Source: Bacillus sp. MM2020_4 (lineage in GTDB: Bacteria > Bacillota > Bacilli > Bacillales > Cytobacillaceae). Taken from it: a stretch of 64,000 bases of DNA. Of the stretch, positions 25,494-34,485 are shown one piece after another (position 1 is the first letter of the stretch; each line of letters begins with the position of its first letter). The translations under genes were made by a program, and so were the position numbers. Under the pieces are notes generated by a model, which saw only the letters and a program-made list of their open reading frames with translations, made no database searches and was not told the origin of the DNA. The stretch covers positions 62,001-126,000 of the forward strand of contig NZ_JAANMZ010000001.1 in assembly GCF_011250555.1 (NCBI RefSeq), in the 5' to 3' direction.

Positions 25494-26536
25494 AAAAGGG
25501 AATTGTAATGGAAGTGGATGATACGTTTTTGACGCTTCTAACCCCCGAGGGTGAGTTTTGCCGCACAAAGAAACAAGACTATCCATATACGATTGGAGAA
25601 GAAATTTACTTTTTTCCAATGGAAAGTGGTAATTCCTCTAAAACCTCTTTTTCATTAAGGAATGCTTTTAAACTAAAAGCGGTGTGGATTGTAATGGCTG
25701 TTTTATTGATAGGAGTTGGCTCATTAATCCCAAGTTTTCAAAATAATACCGCATATGCTTATATGTCCATTGATGCGAATCCTAGTATCGAGATTGGTGT
25801 AAATAAAAAGATGCAGGTTGTAGAGTTAACTGGTTTCAATGAGGACGGAAAAAGGATTATTTCAGAATTGCCTGATTGGAAGAAAAAGGACGTTTCCCAA
25901 TTAGCAAAGTCGATTTTAGTTAAAATGAAAAATGCCGGTTTTATAAGAAATAATGAACCTGTCATCATTTCTACTGTGAGAACAGAACAACCAAAGGAAA
26001 AAGCAGAAAAGGCATTTGAAAAGAATATGAGTAAGATTAAAGAAACCGTGAACAATCAGCAATTAGATGTAAAAGTGCTTACAGGTTCTCAAAAAGAACG
26101 GGAAAAAGCACAAGAACTTGGGATCTCAACAGGAACTTACCAAGAAAAAATGAGTCAATCATCATCACAAAAGAAGAGACCAAAATCAATTGTAAAAGAG
26201 AAAGGGCAAGAACAAAAAGCCCAGACTTCAGAGCGGGAAAAAATAACTCCTCCAGGACAATTGAAGAAACAGACAGAAGCAAACGCTGTTCAAGACTTGG
26301 GAGTAACAAGGGAAACCCCTAAAGATAAAACGATACATTCCGAAGGAAAACCAATACCACCGGGTCAATTGAAAAAACAAGATGAAGAGCGATGGAAACA
26401 AGATCAAGAACAATCCAAAAGGCAAGAACAATTTAAGAAGCCAGAACAACAGAGGGAAAAGCCCCAGCCACAAAATAGGGGAAACCAGCAACATAGTGTT
26501 TCTACCAGTCCTCATCAGAAAGATCATAAAAAGTAA
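25490..26536 (+). CDS. rsgI: Membrane-anchored anti-sigma factor RsgI
   Basis: A 348-residue partner of SigI. Residues 1-50 form the cytoplasmic SigI-binding domain (MKKGIVMEVDDTFLTLLTPE), residues about 63-82 the membrane helix, then the conserved external segment AYMSIDANPSIEIGVNKK, a globular region to about 200 and a lysine/glutamine-rich, probably disordered tail from about 215 to the end. The tail contains two copies of PPGQLKKQ (around 254 and 289) and no recognisable carbohydrate-binding module. ATGA overlap with sigI shows translational coupling. Confidence 0.92.
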   Translation: MKKGIVMEVDDTFLTLLTPEGEFCRTKKQDYPYTIGEEIYFFPMESGNSSKTSFSLRNAFKLKAVWIVMAVLLIGVGSLIPSFQNNTAYAYMSIDANPSIEIGVNKKMQVVELTGFNEDGKRIISELPDWKKKDVSQLAKSILVKMKNAGFIRNNEPVIISTVRTEQPKEKAEKAFEKNMSKIKETVNNQQLDVKVLTGSQKEREKAQELGISTGTYQEKMSQSSSQKKRPKSIVKEKGQEQKAQTSEREKITPPGQLKKQTEANAVQDLGVTRETPKDKTIHSEGKPIPPGQLKKQDEERWKQDQEQSKRQEQFKKPEQQREKPQPQNRGNQQHSVSTSPHQKDHKK

Positions 26537-26563
26537 AAGTCCGGCTATTAACCGGACTTTTTT
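26536..26563 (+). terminator. Terminator after rsgI
   Basis: AAAGTCCGG and CCGGACTTT arms around a short loop, followed by TTT; faces the convergent SASP gene. Confidence 0.8.
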
Positions 26564-26577
26564 CCATTGTTATTCAT

Positions 26578-26781
26578 TTATTGGTTGGTAAACTGACCAG
26601 ACATTTGGGCTTGTGCTTGTTGTACAAGTCTTTTTGTAATTTCGCCGCCTACGGAGCCGTTTGCTCTTGAAACTGTATCTGAGCCTAAATTTACGCCGAA
26701 TTCCTGTGCAATTTCGTATTTTACTTGATCTAAATACTGCTCAATCCCCGGTACTAATAATTTGTTGCTGCTATTTGCCAT
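26578..26781 (-). CDS. Alpha/beta-type small acid-soluble spore protein
   Basis: A 67-residue DNA-protecting spore protein. The two family signatures are intact: the germination-protease site region [20 protein letters not shown] and the DNA-contact region [20 protein letters not shown]. Such proteins coat forespore DNA and are degraded at germination. AAAAGGAGTTG precedes the ATG. A perfect hairpin sits just upstream of its ribosome site. In the B. subtilis order, sspD follows sigI-rsgI, so this may be the sspD orthologue. Confidence 0.95.
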   Translation of the reverse strand: MANSSNKLLVPGIEQYLDQVKYEIAQEFGVNLGSDTVSRANGSVGGEITKRLVQQAQAQMSGQFTNQ

Positions 26782-26801
26782 GTTGTTTCAACTCCTTTTC
26801 T

Positions 26802-26830
26802 CTTACAGAGGCTACTCTGTCCTCTGTAAG
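26802..26830 (-). other. Perfect 10-bp hairpin in the SASP leader
   Basis: CTTACAGAGG and CCTCTGTAAG (minus strand) with a 9-base loop, ending 10 bases or so before the SASP Shine-Dalgarno. A sigma-G-like -10 (AATACTA at about 26834-26840 on the minus strand) would place the transcript start at or beside the hairpin. No T-run follows, so it is not a simple terminator; an mRNA-stabilising 5' stem is possible. Confidence 0.5.
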
Positions 26831-26931
26831 TGTAGTATTCATTTTCTGCTCCCTTTTCATAAGTGGTAATGTTTTGCCAAACTGGAAGTTGAGCCTGTCC
26901 TTTGAGCTCCAAGCGGCTTCGGCTTTTCTTA

Positions 26932-27285
26932 TTAATCTGTTCCTTTCCCAACATCTTTTGTAGGGTGCATAAAGGGGGAGGCTTGAGGTTTTCTTTTACT
27001 TTCAAGCAATTCACGATTTTCCGTAGTGTTCCAGCCGATATCATTTGTGGGATGAACCCAATCATCTCCTGCCATAATCGAAGGGTCAGTATCTTTTGAC
27101 CAGTTTTCCAAAGGGGAATTTTCGGATGCATACATACTGTCTCCGATCGTCACCCCATGCTTGTTGACAAAGGGCTTCTCCATTTGAATACCGGTCCCTT
27201 CAAAGCTTGGTGCATTTATTTGATGTGGCATGGTTTCATCTATCCCTAGTTGTTTTGAGTTCTGATTATTTTTAGATTTCATCAT
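26932..27285 (-). CDS. DUF3905-like small hydrophilic protein
   Basis: 117 residues, hydrophilic, no membrane segment. The motif GDDWVHPTNDIGWNTTENRE followed by HPTKDVG near the C-terminus resembles DUF3905 proteins found in spore-forming bacilli, from memory. AAAAGGAGTGAGC precedes tandem ATG codons. It lies beside the SASP gene on the same strand, suggesting a spore link. Another long frame on the same strand overlaps this gene and is rejected. Confidence 0.65.
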   Translation of the reverse strand: MMKSKNNQNSKQLGIDETMPHQINAPSFEGTGIQMEKPFVNKHGVTIGDSMYASENSPLENWSKDTDPSIMAGDDWVHPTNDIGWNTTENRELLESKRKPQASPFMHPTKDVGKGTD

Positions 27286-27421
27286 GTTTGCTCACTCCTT
27301 TTTTCATTATTTTCCGCCTGAAGGGAATTTTTATTTATGAAAAATTAGGTAAGAATGATTACAACTAATTTGTTCAAAACTATGGGGGTACGTAAGAAAA
27401 CTTTTTAGGAGGAATTTTACA

Positions 27422-27583
27422 TTGGCGAAACGAAAAGCTGAATTTGATGAAGTGGAAAAATATACGAAGACCCCTCACAAAAATGTTCAGGAAAGTGAAT
27501 TTTCTGCTGAGTTTACAGATAATAACAATGCCGTTAGATTCGCTAATCGTAATTCGAAACAAGGAAGAAAAGGTAGAAGGTAA
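27422..27583 (+). CDS. Small basic protein, unknown, first of a coupled pair
   Basis: A 53-residue product starting at TTG (AGGAGGAATTTTACA precedes it). The N-terminus MAKRKAEFDEVEKYTKTPHK and the C-terminus SKQGRKGRR are basic; the middle EFSAEFTDNNNAVRFANRN is mildly reminiscent of gamma-type or minor SASPs. It shares one base with the next gene (TAATG), indicating translational coupling. The family is not recognised; a minor spore protein is a guess from location and composition. Confidence 0.6.
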   Translation: MAKRKAEFDEVEKYTKTPHKNVQESEFSAEFTDNNNAVRFANRNSKQGRKGRR

Positions 27584-27714
27584 TGGGCAGCAGGCGTAAA
27601 ACTCCACCGCGGATACCGATTGAGGAATTTAGCGTTGAAATTGGAGATGTAAATGGGGTAAAGCTTTTTGAAGCAAGGAAGCGGTTAAAATCAAAAGGAA
27701 AAAAAGAAAAATAA
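27583..27714 (+). CDS. Very small basic protein, second of the coupled pair
   Basis: A 43-residue product (MGSRRKTPPRIPIEEFSVEI then GDVNGVKLFEARKRLKSKG and KKEK). It starts on the stop codon of the preceding gene. High lysine/arginine content and no membrane segment; not recognised. Its stop codon lies within a bidirectional terminator hairpin. Confidence 0.55.
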   Translation: MGSRRKTPPRIPIEEFSVEIGDVNGVKLFEARKRLKSKGKKEK

Positions 27715-27733
27715 GCCGGAAATCCGGCTTATT
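27710..27733. terminator. Bidirectional terminator shared by convergent genes
   Basis: AATAAGCCGGA and TCCGGCTTATT, 2-base loop plus closing bases; the stem includes the stop codons of both the small plus-strand gene and the radical SAM gene. Confidence 0.7.
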
Positions 27734-29477
27734 TCATTCCTTTATAGGGGAAAAGAAGCGTTTTGTTATTCGTCGGGTCAAAGTAAACTAATAAATTGGC
27801 AGGATATTTTTCAAGCTCACCTGTTGTTAGATACTTCCCTAAATCAAAGGACAGATCCTCTAGTATGGTATGCTTAAACAATTCTTTTTCATCCAGTTTG
27901 AGCTCGAGGAATTTCGGGCCTAAACGGGCGGGATTTTCAACAATTTGTCTATACGATAAACTTCGTTCATTTTTATCAGAACTTGCTTCCCACCATGGCT
28001 TTCTTGGTTTATATTTATGAACTCTTAAATAATCATACTTCATAAGCCCGGAAATTACATCGAGATTATCTAGTGATTGCTGCTCAAGAAAGGTGAATAA
28101 GCGGCGGTACAAGTCTTCAAGCTGATGGCCAATTCTTGACCATCCCTGTTTGTCCCAATAGGAACCAAACCCCTGAAAGAAATCAAATGGTGTTCGGAAA
28201 ACCCTTGTCACTAAGTATTCCACCGTATGATCCATGCGATGGTCATTCCAATATTTTTCTAGTACATCCTCCACTTGTTTAATTCTAACAATATCATCAA
28301 ATGAAAGAACATTGTTGCTCAAGATTTCATACGGAGAATGATCCATATAGACATATTGATGTTCTTCAGCGCGCAGACGAACTCCTGTTCCACGCAGCAT
28401 TTTTAAAAAGCCTAACTGCAATTCTTCGGGCCTCATTTCAAATACATCGTTAAATGTTTTCCGGAATGATGAATAGTCTTCCTCGGGCAGCCCCGCGATC
28501 AAATCCAGATGTTGGTCAATTTTGCCGCCTTCTTTTACCATTGTGACAGTTCTCGTTAACTTCGTGAAATTTTGTTTACGCATGACGAGCTCGTTGGTAA
28601 AGTCATTGGTCGACTGAACACCAATTTCAAAGCGGAAAAGGCCCTTTGGTGCCTCTTGGTTTAAAAATTCAATAACCTCCGGTCGCATAATATCAGCGGT
28701 TATTTCAAATTGAAACACCGTTCCAGGAAGATGTTCATCAATAAGAAAACGGAACATTTCCATGGCATAGCTTCGGCTGATATTAAAAGTTCGGTCAACA
28801 AATTTAATGGTTTTTGCTCCATTGGCCATTAAATAACGAATATCCTCTTTTATTTTTTCACGGTCAAAGTATCTTACCCCGACCTCAATGGAAGATAGGC
28901 AAAATTGGCAGCTAAATGGGCAACCCCTGCTCGTTTCAATATAGGTGACACGTTTTCCTAATTCGGCAACATCTTCCGGAAAGCGGTATGGAGACGGAAG
29001 GTCTTTTAGGTCAAGCTTATTCATTTGTAGGGTATTCTTTACTTGCTTATTTTCACGATAGGTTATCCCGTTGACATTTTGATAGTTTTTCGTTGTCATG
29101 ATTTCCCCGAGCAGTTGCTTAAAGGTTTGTTCCCCTTCGCCCATGACAATAAAATCAACCTCTGGGTAATTTTCCATCCATTCAGCTGTATCATAGGTTA
29201 CTTCAGGGCCGCCTAAGACTATGATTAGGGCAGGGTCAATTTTTTTAAGCATATTGACTACTTTGAGGGTTTCTTCGATGTTCCAGATATAACAACTAAA
29301 TCCGATAACTGCCGGTTTCGCTTGATAAAGATCTGAGACAATATTCATGACTGGATCTTTGATAGTATATTCTTTCAATTGGATGTTAAATTCGGGAGCG
29401 GCATAAGACTTTAAATAACGGATCGCGAGGTTCGTGTGGATGAACTTTGCATTTAGAGTAGAACAAATAACATTCAT
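27729..29477 (-). CDS. B12-binding-domain radical SAM protein (DUF4080-like C-terminus)
   Basis: 582 residues. N-terminal cobalamin-binding Rossmann domain (about 1-135, with IVLGGPEVTYD and VMGEGEQTF), then a radical SAM core with cluster cysteines in GCPFSCQFC at 186, 190 and 193, and a C-terminal extension of about 200 residues typical of DUF4080 proteins. The B12 domain lacks an obvious DxHxxG motif, as is common in this class. Substrate unknown. The start codon is preceded by AAAAAGGAGC. The gene is alone on its strand. Confidence 0.88.
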   Translation of the reverse strand: MNVICSTLNAKFIHTNLAIRYLKSYAAPEFNIQLKEYTIKDPVMNIVSDLYQAKPAVIGFSCYIWNIEETLKVVNMLKKIDPALIIVLGGPEVTYDTAEWMENYPEVDFIVMGEGEQTFKQLLGEIMTTKNYQNVNGITYRENKQVKNTLQMNKLDLKDLPSPYRFPEDVAELGKRVTYIETSRGCPFSCQFCLSSIEVGVRYFDREKIKEDIRYLMANGAKTIKFVDRTFNISRSYAMEMFRFLIDEHLPGTVFQFEITADIMRPEVIEFLNQEAPKGLFRFEIGVQSTNDFTNELVMRKQNFTKLTRTVTMVKEGGKIDQHLDLIAGLPEEDYSSFRKTFNDVFEMRPEELQLGFLKMLRGTGVRLRAEEHQYVYMDHSPYEILSNNVLSFDDIVRIKQVEDVLEKYWNDHRMDHTVEYLVTRVFRTPFDFFQGFGSYWDKQGWSRIGHQLEDLYRRLFTFLEQQSLDNLDVISGLMKYDYLRVHKYKPRKPWWEASSDKNERSLSYRQIVENPARLGPKFLELKLDEKELFKHTILEDLSFDLGKYLTTGELEKYPANLLVYFDPTNNKTLLFPYKGMK

Positions 29478-29822
29478 TAAAAAGCTCCTTTTTGATAATA
29501 AAATAACACATTATTATAGCCTATTTTTGACCAAAATGATAGTCGGCAAACGGGGAATCCAAGTTAACAACATAAAATGACTTTTAGAGGCAATGAGTGG
29601 CAAAGCATCTGTTGTATAACAAAAGGAACGCTGTTATATAATTGAACTTTTTATTAAAGCCAGTTAAATTAAAGGTTTTTTCGTAGAAAAATAATGTGTT
29701 ATAAAAAAAATTGCTAGATGTTTAACTTTTGTCACAGCTAAAAAATATCTGATGTCCTACAATAAATTTGGGGAAGTTAAATTTTTTTGTCTTTTTTTTG
29801 AAAGAAATAGGGGAGGGACATT
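29478..29822. promoter_or_regulatory. Divergent intergenic region, radical SAM gene / oxidoreductase
   Basis: About 345 AT-rich bases without a gene. A possible plus-strand promoter is TTGTAT near 29611 followed after about 17-19 bases by TATATAAT. GGGGAGGGAC just before 29823 is the ribosome site of the oxidoreductase gene. No riboswitch or clear operator was seen. Confidence 0.35.
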
Positions 29823-30836
29823 ATGTCTATTTTACCAAAGAAAAATGAACTGGGTTTTTTTGAAATCCGATTGGAATCAATTGGCGGACTAGGTGCAAAT
29901 TTAGCTGGGAAAATGTTAGCGGAAGCCGGTGTTTTAAGCCTTGGCTTAAAAGGTTCGAATTTCTCTTCATATGGCTCAGAAAAGAAGGGCTCTCCAGTCA
30001 AGAGCTTCATTCGTTTCTGTGATCCGGACGTGGAAATAAGAGATCACAGTCCAATCGAACAGCCACATATTGTTGGTGTTTTTCATGAAGCTTTATATAG
30101 AACCATTAATGTTGTCAGTGGCCTGGATGCTGATGGAATCGTACTTGTAAATACTTCAAGAAATTTTGATGATGTTAAAAATGATCTACAGTTAGAGTAC
30201 GGTACGCTTGCCATTGTCGATGCCCTAACGATTGCTGTTGAGGAAAAGACAAAAGTTAATACCGCAATGCTTGGGGCCTTATATCGGATTTGTGACTTTC
30301 TTGATCCGGAATCGATGAGAGACGTGATTCGGAAAACGTTTACAAAAAAATATCCGCACCTTGTTGAGCCAAATATTCGTACATTTGATCGCGGCTATAA
30401 TGAAGTTCAATTTAAGGTCTATGAGGTGCCAGAAGACGCTGAAGGGAAGGCGTTCACACGATCCCTTCCACAGCTTGGTTATATGACCCAGGAAATCGGC
30501 GGCGTTATGGTTTCACAAGCAAATAGTGTTTTTAAAGATTTAAGTGGTTCACGCCAAGGATTCCTACCAGAGTTCCAACAAGAAAAATGTATTCACTGTG
30601 CAGCATGTGATAATGTTTGTCCAGATTTTTGTTTTGTTTGGGAAGAGGGAGAAGACAAGCGCGGCAGAAAGCAAATGTTCCTTAAAGGAATTGACTATCA
30701 ATATTGTAAGGGCTGCTTAAAATGTGTTGAAGCATGTCCAACTGATGCACTAGGAGATCTTCGGGAAATGTTGGGTTATGCCGATGACAACCGCGTGAAG
30801 CAAAACTTTCCTTATATTGTAGGAGGGATTCAATAA
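29823..30836 (+). CDS. 2-oxoacid:ferredoxin oxidoreductase, gamma domain fused to 2x[4Fe-4S] ferredoxin
   Basis: 337 residues. The N-terminal about 200 residues form the gamma domain (GGLGANLAGKMLAEAG near 21-36). The C-terminal about 85 residues hold two 4Fe-4S motifs: CIHCAACDNVC (256, 259, 262, 266) and CKGCLKCVEAC (295, 298, 301, 305). Together with the next gene it would oxidise a 2-oxoacid, most likely pyruvate, to acyl-CoA and CO2 while reducing ferredoxin or flavodoxin. The genes overlap by one base, so they are co-translated. Confidence 0.9.
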   Translation: MSILPKKNELGFFEIRLESIGGLGANLAGKMLAEAGVLSLGLKGSNFSSYGSEKKGSPVKSFIRFCDPDVEIRDHSPIEQPHIVGVFHEALYRTINVVSGLDADGIVLVNTSRNFDDVKNDLQLEYGTLAIVDALTIAVEEKTKVNTAMLGALYRICDFLDPESMRDVIRKTFTKKYPHLVEPNIRTFDRGYNEVQFKVYEVPEDAEGKAFTRSLPQLGYMTQEIGGVMVSQANSVFKDLSGSRQGFLPEFQQEKCIHCAACDNVCPDFCFVWEEGEDKRGRKQMFLKGIDYQYCKGCLKCVEACPTDALGDLREMLGYADDNRVKQNFPYIVGGIQ

Positions 30837-33130
30837 TGGCCATATTAGAAGATAAACTAACTACCCAAGATAAAGCAGAACAAATTTCTACCTTTGAATC
30901 AGGAAATGAGATGGCTGCAACGGCTGCCGCTCAAATAAACTATCATATCATGGGCTATTTCCCAATTACGCCTTCAACCGAAGTAGCACAATTTTTAGAT
31001 CAAATGAAAACTCGCGGTGAACATGATATTAAGCTAATTCCTGCAGATGGAGAGCACGGGTCAGCAGGTATTTGCTATGGTGCAGCTGCGACGGGTGCAC
31101 GGGTGTTTAATGCTACAAGTGCCAATGGATTTTTATATATGCTAGAGCAGATGCCTGTACAATCAGGAACTCGTTTTCCGATGGTAATGAATTTAGTAAC
31201 ACGTGCGGTCAGTGGTCCGCTTGATATTCGCGGTGATCACTCCGACCTTTATTATGCGTTGAATACGGGCTGGGTTATTTTAACGGCCAAAACACCGCAA
31301 GCTGTTTATGATATGAACATTATGGCGTTAAAAATAGCCGAACACTCAAAAGTGCGATTACCAGTAATTGTTGCTTATGATGGGTTCTTTACTTCGCATC
31401 AAAAACGCAGAGTTGAATACTTCAAAGACCGCAAAGTGGTTCAGCAATTTGTGGGAGAATGTCCTACTGATTATAACTTTGTTAGGGATTTATCCAAACC
31501 TGTAACGATTGGTGCACATATGAGCGGTGATGATTTCATCAACAATCACTTTCAACAATCTGAAGCGATTTATAATGCCGATGAAGTATTTAAAGAGGTT
31601 GCTGCTGAATATGCAAAACTCTCTGGCAGGGAGTATCCAACACTGGATTTATATAAGATGGAGGATGCAGATGTTGCCCTATTCTTATTAAATTCTGCGG
31701 CAGAATCCGCTAAGGATGTTGTCGATCAATTGCGTGAAAAGGGAATTAAAGCGGGTGTAATCAGCCCTAATATTATTCGTCCATTCCCTGCAAAGGAAAT
31801 CCGTGAAGCACTCAAAAATGTAAAAACATTATTGGTTGGTGAACGTGCGGATTCCTACGGCGCAAACGGCCCGAACTTAACACATGAAGTGAAATCTGCG
31901 CTTCAGGATGACAAAAACAACAAGACAATCGTGTTAAGCCGTGTATTTGGTCTTGGCGGTAAGGATTTCTATGCAAGTGATGCCCATGCATTCTTTGAAA
32001 TGGCAATAGATGCAATGGATAAAGGCTTTGCCGAAAAACCGTTTGATTACTATGGCCATGTTCCTGGTAATCCGGATAAAATCCTAAAGCCTGTCATCTT
32101 ACCACAACACGGAGATGTGTTTAACTCCGGTTTGATTGAAGTAAAGATGGATGAAGCGAACAATAAATTAAAAGTGAAAATTCCACCACTTCGCGCGCTT
32201 ACAGGAAAACCAAAACGGATTGCTTCTGGACACGGGGCATGCCCAGGGTGTGGAATATTTGCCGGTTTAGAGCTGTTCTTTAAAGGAATTGAAGGAGATA
32301 TTGTTACGCTTTTCCAAACTGGTTGTGCCTATGTAACAACTACGGGCTATCCAAGCACATCACATAAGCAAACAATGATGCATAACCTGTTCCAAAACGG
32401 TGCCGCAACATTATCAGGTACACTCGAAGCATTTATGGAATTAAAAAGCCGCGGAGAAATCAATGTTTCAGATGATGCGACTTTCGTGATGATCACAGGC
32501 GATGGCGGTATGGATATTGGTATGGGTTCTGCTATTGGCACCGCACTTCGTGGACATAAATTAATTATGCTTGAATATGATAATGAGGGCTATATGAATA
32601 CTGGCTCACAAATGTCCTATTCTACGCCAATGGGGCACATGACAAGCACATCAGGCGTGGGTAAAGCCCAGCGCGGAAAAGCATTCCATCATAAAGATAC
32701 AGCACAAATTATGGCCGCAACAAATATGCCATATGTGTTCACTGGTTCTGAGGCCTTCCCTCAGGATTTAGTTAAAAAAGGTGCGAAGGCACAGTGGTAT
32801 GCACAAAATGTAGGCACTGTTTACGGGAAAATTCTTATCACTTGTCCACTTAACTGGAAATCAGATGATCGTTTTGGAACGAAAATTGTCGAAGCTGCAG
32901 TCGACTCCTGTTTCTTCCCACTTTATGAAGTGGAGCAAGGCGTTACAACGATTACGTATAATCCAGAAGAAAAGAACAAACGGATTCCACTTTCGGATTG
33001 GTTAAAATATATGGGTAAAACAAAACACCTTCTAAAAGATGAAAACAAACCTATTTTAGAAGAGTTTGAAACCGAAGTAGAAAAAAGATGGCAGCGTCTT
33101 AAAGCTAAACACGAAAACCCAATCCTTTAA
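30836..33130 (+). CDS. 2-oxoacid:ferredoxin oxidoreductase, fused alpha and beta subunits
   Basis: 764 residues. The alpha part (about 1-440) starts with GNEMAATAAAQINYHIMGYF and binds substrate/TPP pyrimidine; the beta part has GHGACPGCGIFAG (near 465) and the TPP/Mg motif GDGGMDIGMGSAIG (near 555) with the downstream NEGYMNTG. This is the minimal catalytic part of a pyruvate-type oxidoreductase. Pyruvate is the likely substrate by family but 2-oxoglutarate or another 2-oxoacid cannot be excluded. Catalysis is oxygen-sensitive in most relatives. Confidence 0.9.
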   Translation: MAILEDKLTTQDKAEQISTFESGNEMAATAAAQINYHIMGYFPITPSTEVAQFLDQMKTRGEHDIKLIPADGEHGSAGICYGAAATGARVFNATSANGFLYMLEQMPVQSGTRFPMVMNLVTRAVSGPLDIRGDHSDLYYALNTGWVILTAKTPQAVYDMNIMALKIAEHSKVRLPVIVAYDGFFTSHQKRRVEYFKDRKVVQQFVGECPTDYNFVRDLSKPVTIGAHMSGDDFINNHFQQSEAIYNADEVFKEVAAEYAKLSGREYPTLDLYKMEDADVALFLLNSAAESAKDVVDQLREKGIKAGVISPNIIRPFPAKEIREALKNVKTLLVGERADSYGANGPNLTHEVKSALQDDKNNKTIVLSRVFGLGGKDFYASDAHAFFEMAIDAMDKGFAEKPFDYYGHVPGNPDKILKPVILPQHGDVFNSGLIEVKMDEANNKLKVKIPPLRALTGKPKRIASGHGACPGCGIFAGLELFFKGIEGDIVTLFQTGCAYVTTTGYPSTSHKQTMMHNLFQNGAATLSGTLEAFMELKSRGEINVSDDATFVMITGDGGMDIGMGSAIGTALRGHKLIMLEYDNEGYMNTGSQMSYSTPMGHMTSTSGVGKAQRGKAFHHKDTAQIMAATNMPYVFTGSEAFPQDLVKKGAKAQWYAQNVGTVYGKILITCPLNWKSDDRFGTKIVEAAVDSCFFPLYEVEQGVTTITYNPEEKNKRIPLSDWLKYMGKTKHLLKDENKPILEEFETEVEKRWQRLKAKHENPIL

Positions 33131-33133
33131 CAA

Positions 33134-33178
33134 ATACAAAAACGCAAAGCACTACTTTTGTGCTTTGCGTTTTTGTAT
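33134..33178 (+). terminator. Long perfect terminator after the oxidoreductase
   Basis: A 19-bp perfect stem: the 5' arm at 33134-33152 is exactly complementary to 33160-33178, with T-runs inside and after the 3' arm. Confidence 0.9.
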
Positions 33179-33308
33179 TTTTAACTATTCACGTATTATT
33201 GTAAAAATAAAAAATAGCATATGGGCAGAAAAGGAATTTTAGCGTATTATGTAGAATATATGACTTAAAATTATTACTTGATTAATGTAGTTCGCGGGGT
33301 GCTGTGAG

Positions 33309-34433
33309 TTGGAGAATCAGTTCAATGAAAAAGAAATTTTTCCTCATGAAATAAATGGAGTACACACAAAAGAAACTGAAGCGCATGAAAGCGAACAAAA
33401 ATATAGACGGATATTTGAAGATTCTATTGACGGACTAATTCTTTGGGATAATGAACATCGATTTGTCGATGTAAATATTGCTGCTGAACGAATGATTGGT
33501 CTGCCAAAGAATAAATTAATTGGCCAACGAGTATATGATCTATCTACCCCGCTAGAGGGGAAAAAGCAAGAAATTTTGAAGCATATTGATCAGCTTTTAA
33601 ATGAAGGACAAAAAGCATCGACTATCACTTTTGAAACCGAAGATGGTAACAAGATCTATTTTGATTACACATCCCAATTGGATATTGTCGATGGTGTGAA
33701 TTTAACAGTATTTAAGGATGTTACCGATAAAGTAGTGATGCAAGAACAGCTTCGGAAGTCGGATACATTAAATGTGATAGGGGAACTTGCTGCAGGAATT
33801 GCCCACGAAATACGCAATCCTATGACGGCATTGAAAGGTTTCATTCAATTACTTGAAAGCAGTATTACAAAGGAGCATTCACTGTATTATCAAGTAATCA
33901 CAACTGAATTACAACGAATTGATTCAATTATTAATGAGTTTTTAATTCTCGCCAAGCCACAGGCAGTTAGGTTTCAGGAAAAGGATATAAACAAAATTAT
34001 GAAAGAGACGGTTGACCTGCTGTCTGCGCAGGCAGTATTGTACAACGTTCAATTTGTAACAAATTATGATGAGAGCCTACCACTTGTATTTTGTGAACCA
34101 AATCAATTGAAAAAGGTTTTTATTAATTTAATAAAGAATGCAATCGAGGTCATGCCTAATGGCGGGAGTATTACCATTACTACAAAAAAAATGAGAAACC
34201 AGCAAATTCAGATTATCATCAAAGATGAGGGCTGTGGAATTTCAAAGGAAAAAATAAAAAAGCTAGGTGAACCGTTTTACACAACAAAAGACCGGGGAAC
34301 TGGGCTTGGATTAATGGTAAGCTACAGAATCATCGACGAACATAAAGGAACTATTTTTGTTAAAAGTGAAGAGGGAAAAGGGACAATTTTTAATATAAAG
34401 TTGCCCATTAAAAAGCTTCATCCAATCGTGTAA
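33309..34433 (+). CDS. PAS-domain sensor histidine kinase, KinE-like
   Basis: 374 residues, no membrane segment. One PAS domain (about 28-140; YRRIFEDSIDGLILWD), then HisKA with phospho-acceptor histidine near 166 in AHEIRNPMTALKGFIQLL, and an ATPase domain with NLIKNAIEVMP (N box) and GTGLGLMVSYRI (G2 box). The start is TTG at 33309 with a weak ribosome site (GGGGTGCTGTGAG). Its place before mtnK matches B. subtilis kinE as I recall it, but that protein is about twice as long with more PAS domains. It has no adjacent response regulator, as expected for phosphorelay kinases feeding Spo0F. Confidence 0.85.
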   Translation: MENQFNEKEIFPHEINGVHTKETEAHESEQKYRRIFEDSIDGLILWDNEHRFVDVNIAAERMIGLPKNKLIGQRVYDLSTPLEGKKQEILKHIDQLLNEGQKASTITFETEDGNKIYFDYTSQLDIVDGVNLTVFKDVTDKVVMQEQLRKSDTLNVIGELAAGIAHEIRNPMTALKGFIQLLESSITKEHSLYYQVITTELQRIDSIINEFLILAKPQAVRFQEKDINKIMKETVDLLSAQAVLYNVQFVTNYDESLPLVFCEPNQLKKVFINLIKNAIEVMPNGGSITITTKKMRNQQIQIIIKDEGCGISKEKIKKLGEPFYTTKDRGTGLGLMVSYRIIDEHKGTIFVKSEEGKGTIFNIKLPIKKLHPIV

Positions 34434-34464
34434 AACACTTCCAAATTGTTTTGGAAGTGTTTTA
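34432..34464. terminator. Bidirectional terminator, kinase gene / mtnK
   Basis: AAAACACTTCCAAA and TTTGGAAGTGTTTT arms with a 3-4 base loop, T-rich on both exits. Confidence 0.85.
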
Positions 34465-34485
34465 CCTATACCAGCAAAATATATG

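Noticed and set aside
26781..26849. A 23-codon minus-strand frame upstream of SASP beginning MNTTLTEDR
   Set aside because: It runs through the perfect hairpin and into the SASP ribosome site; the sigma-G-like -10 would overlap its start codon, so it is probably not translated.
26754..27131. A 125-codon minus-strand frame overlapping the SASP gene and the DUF3905-like gene
   Set aside because: Its composition is unlike a protein family, and both overlapping genes have good ribosome sites and recognisable sequence; it is a shadow frame.
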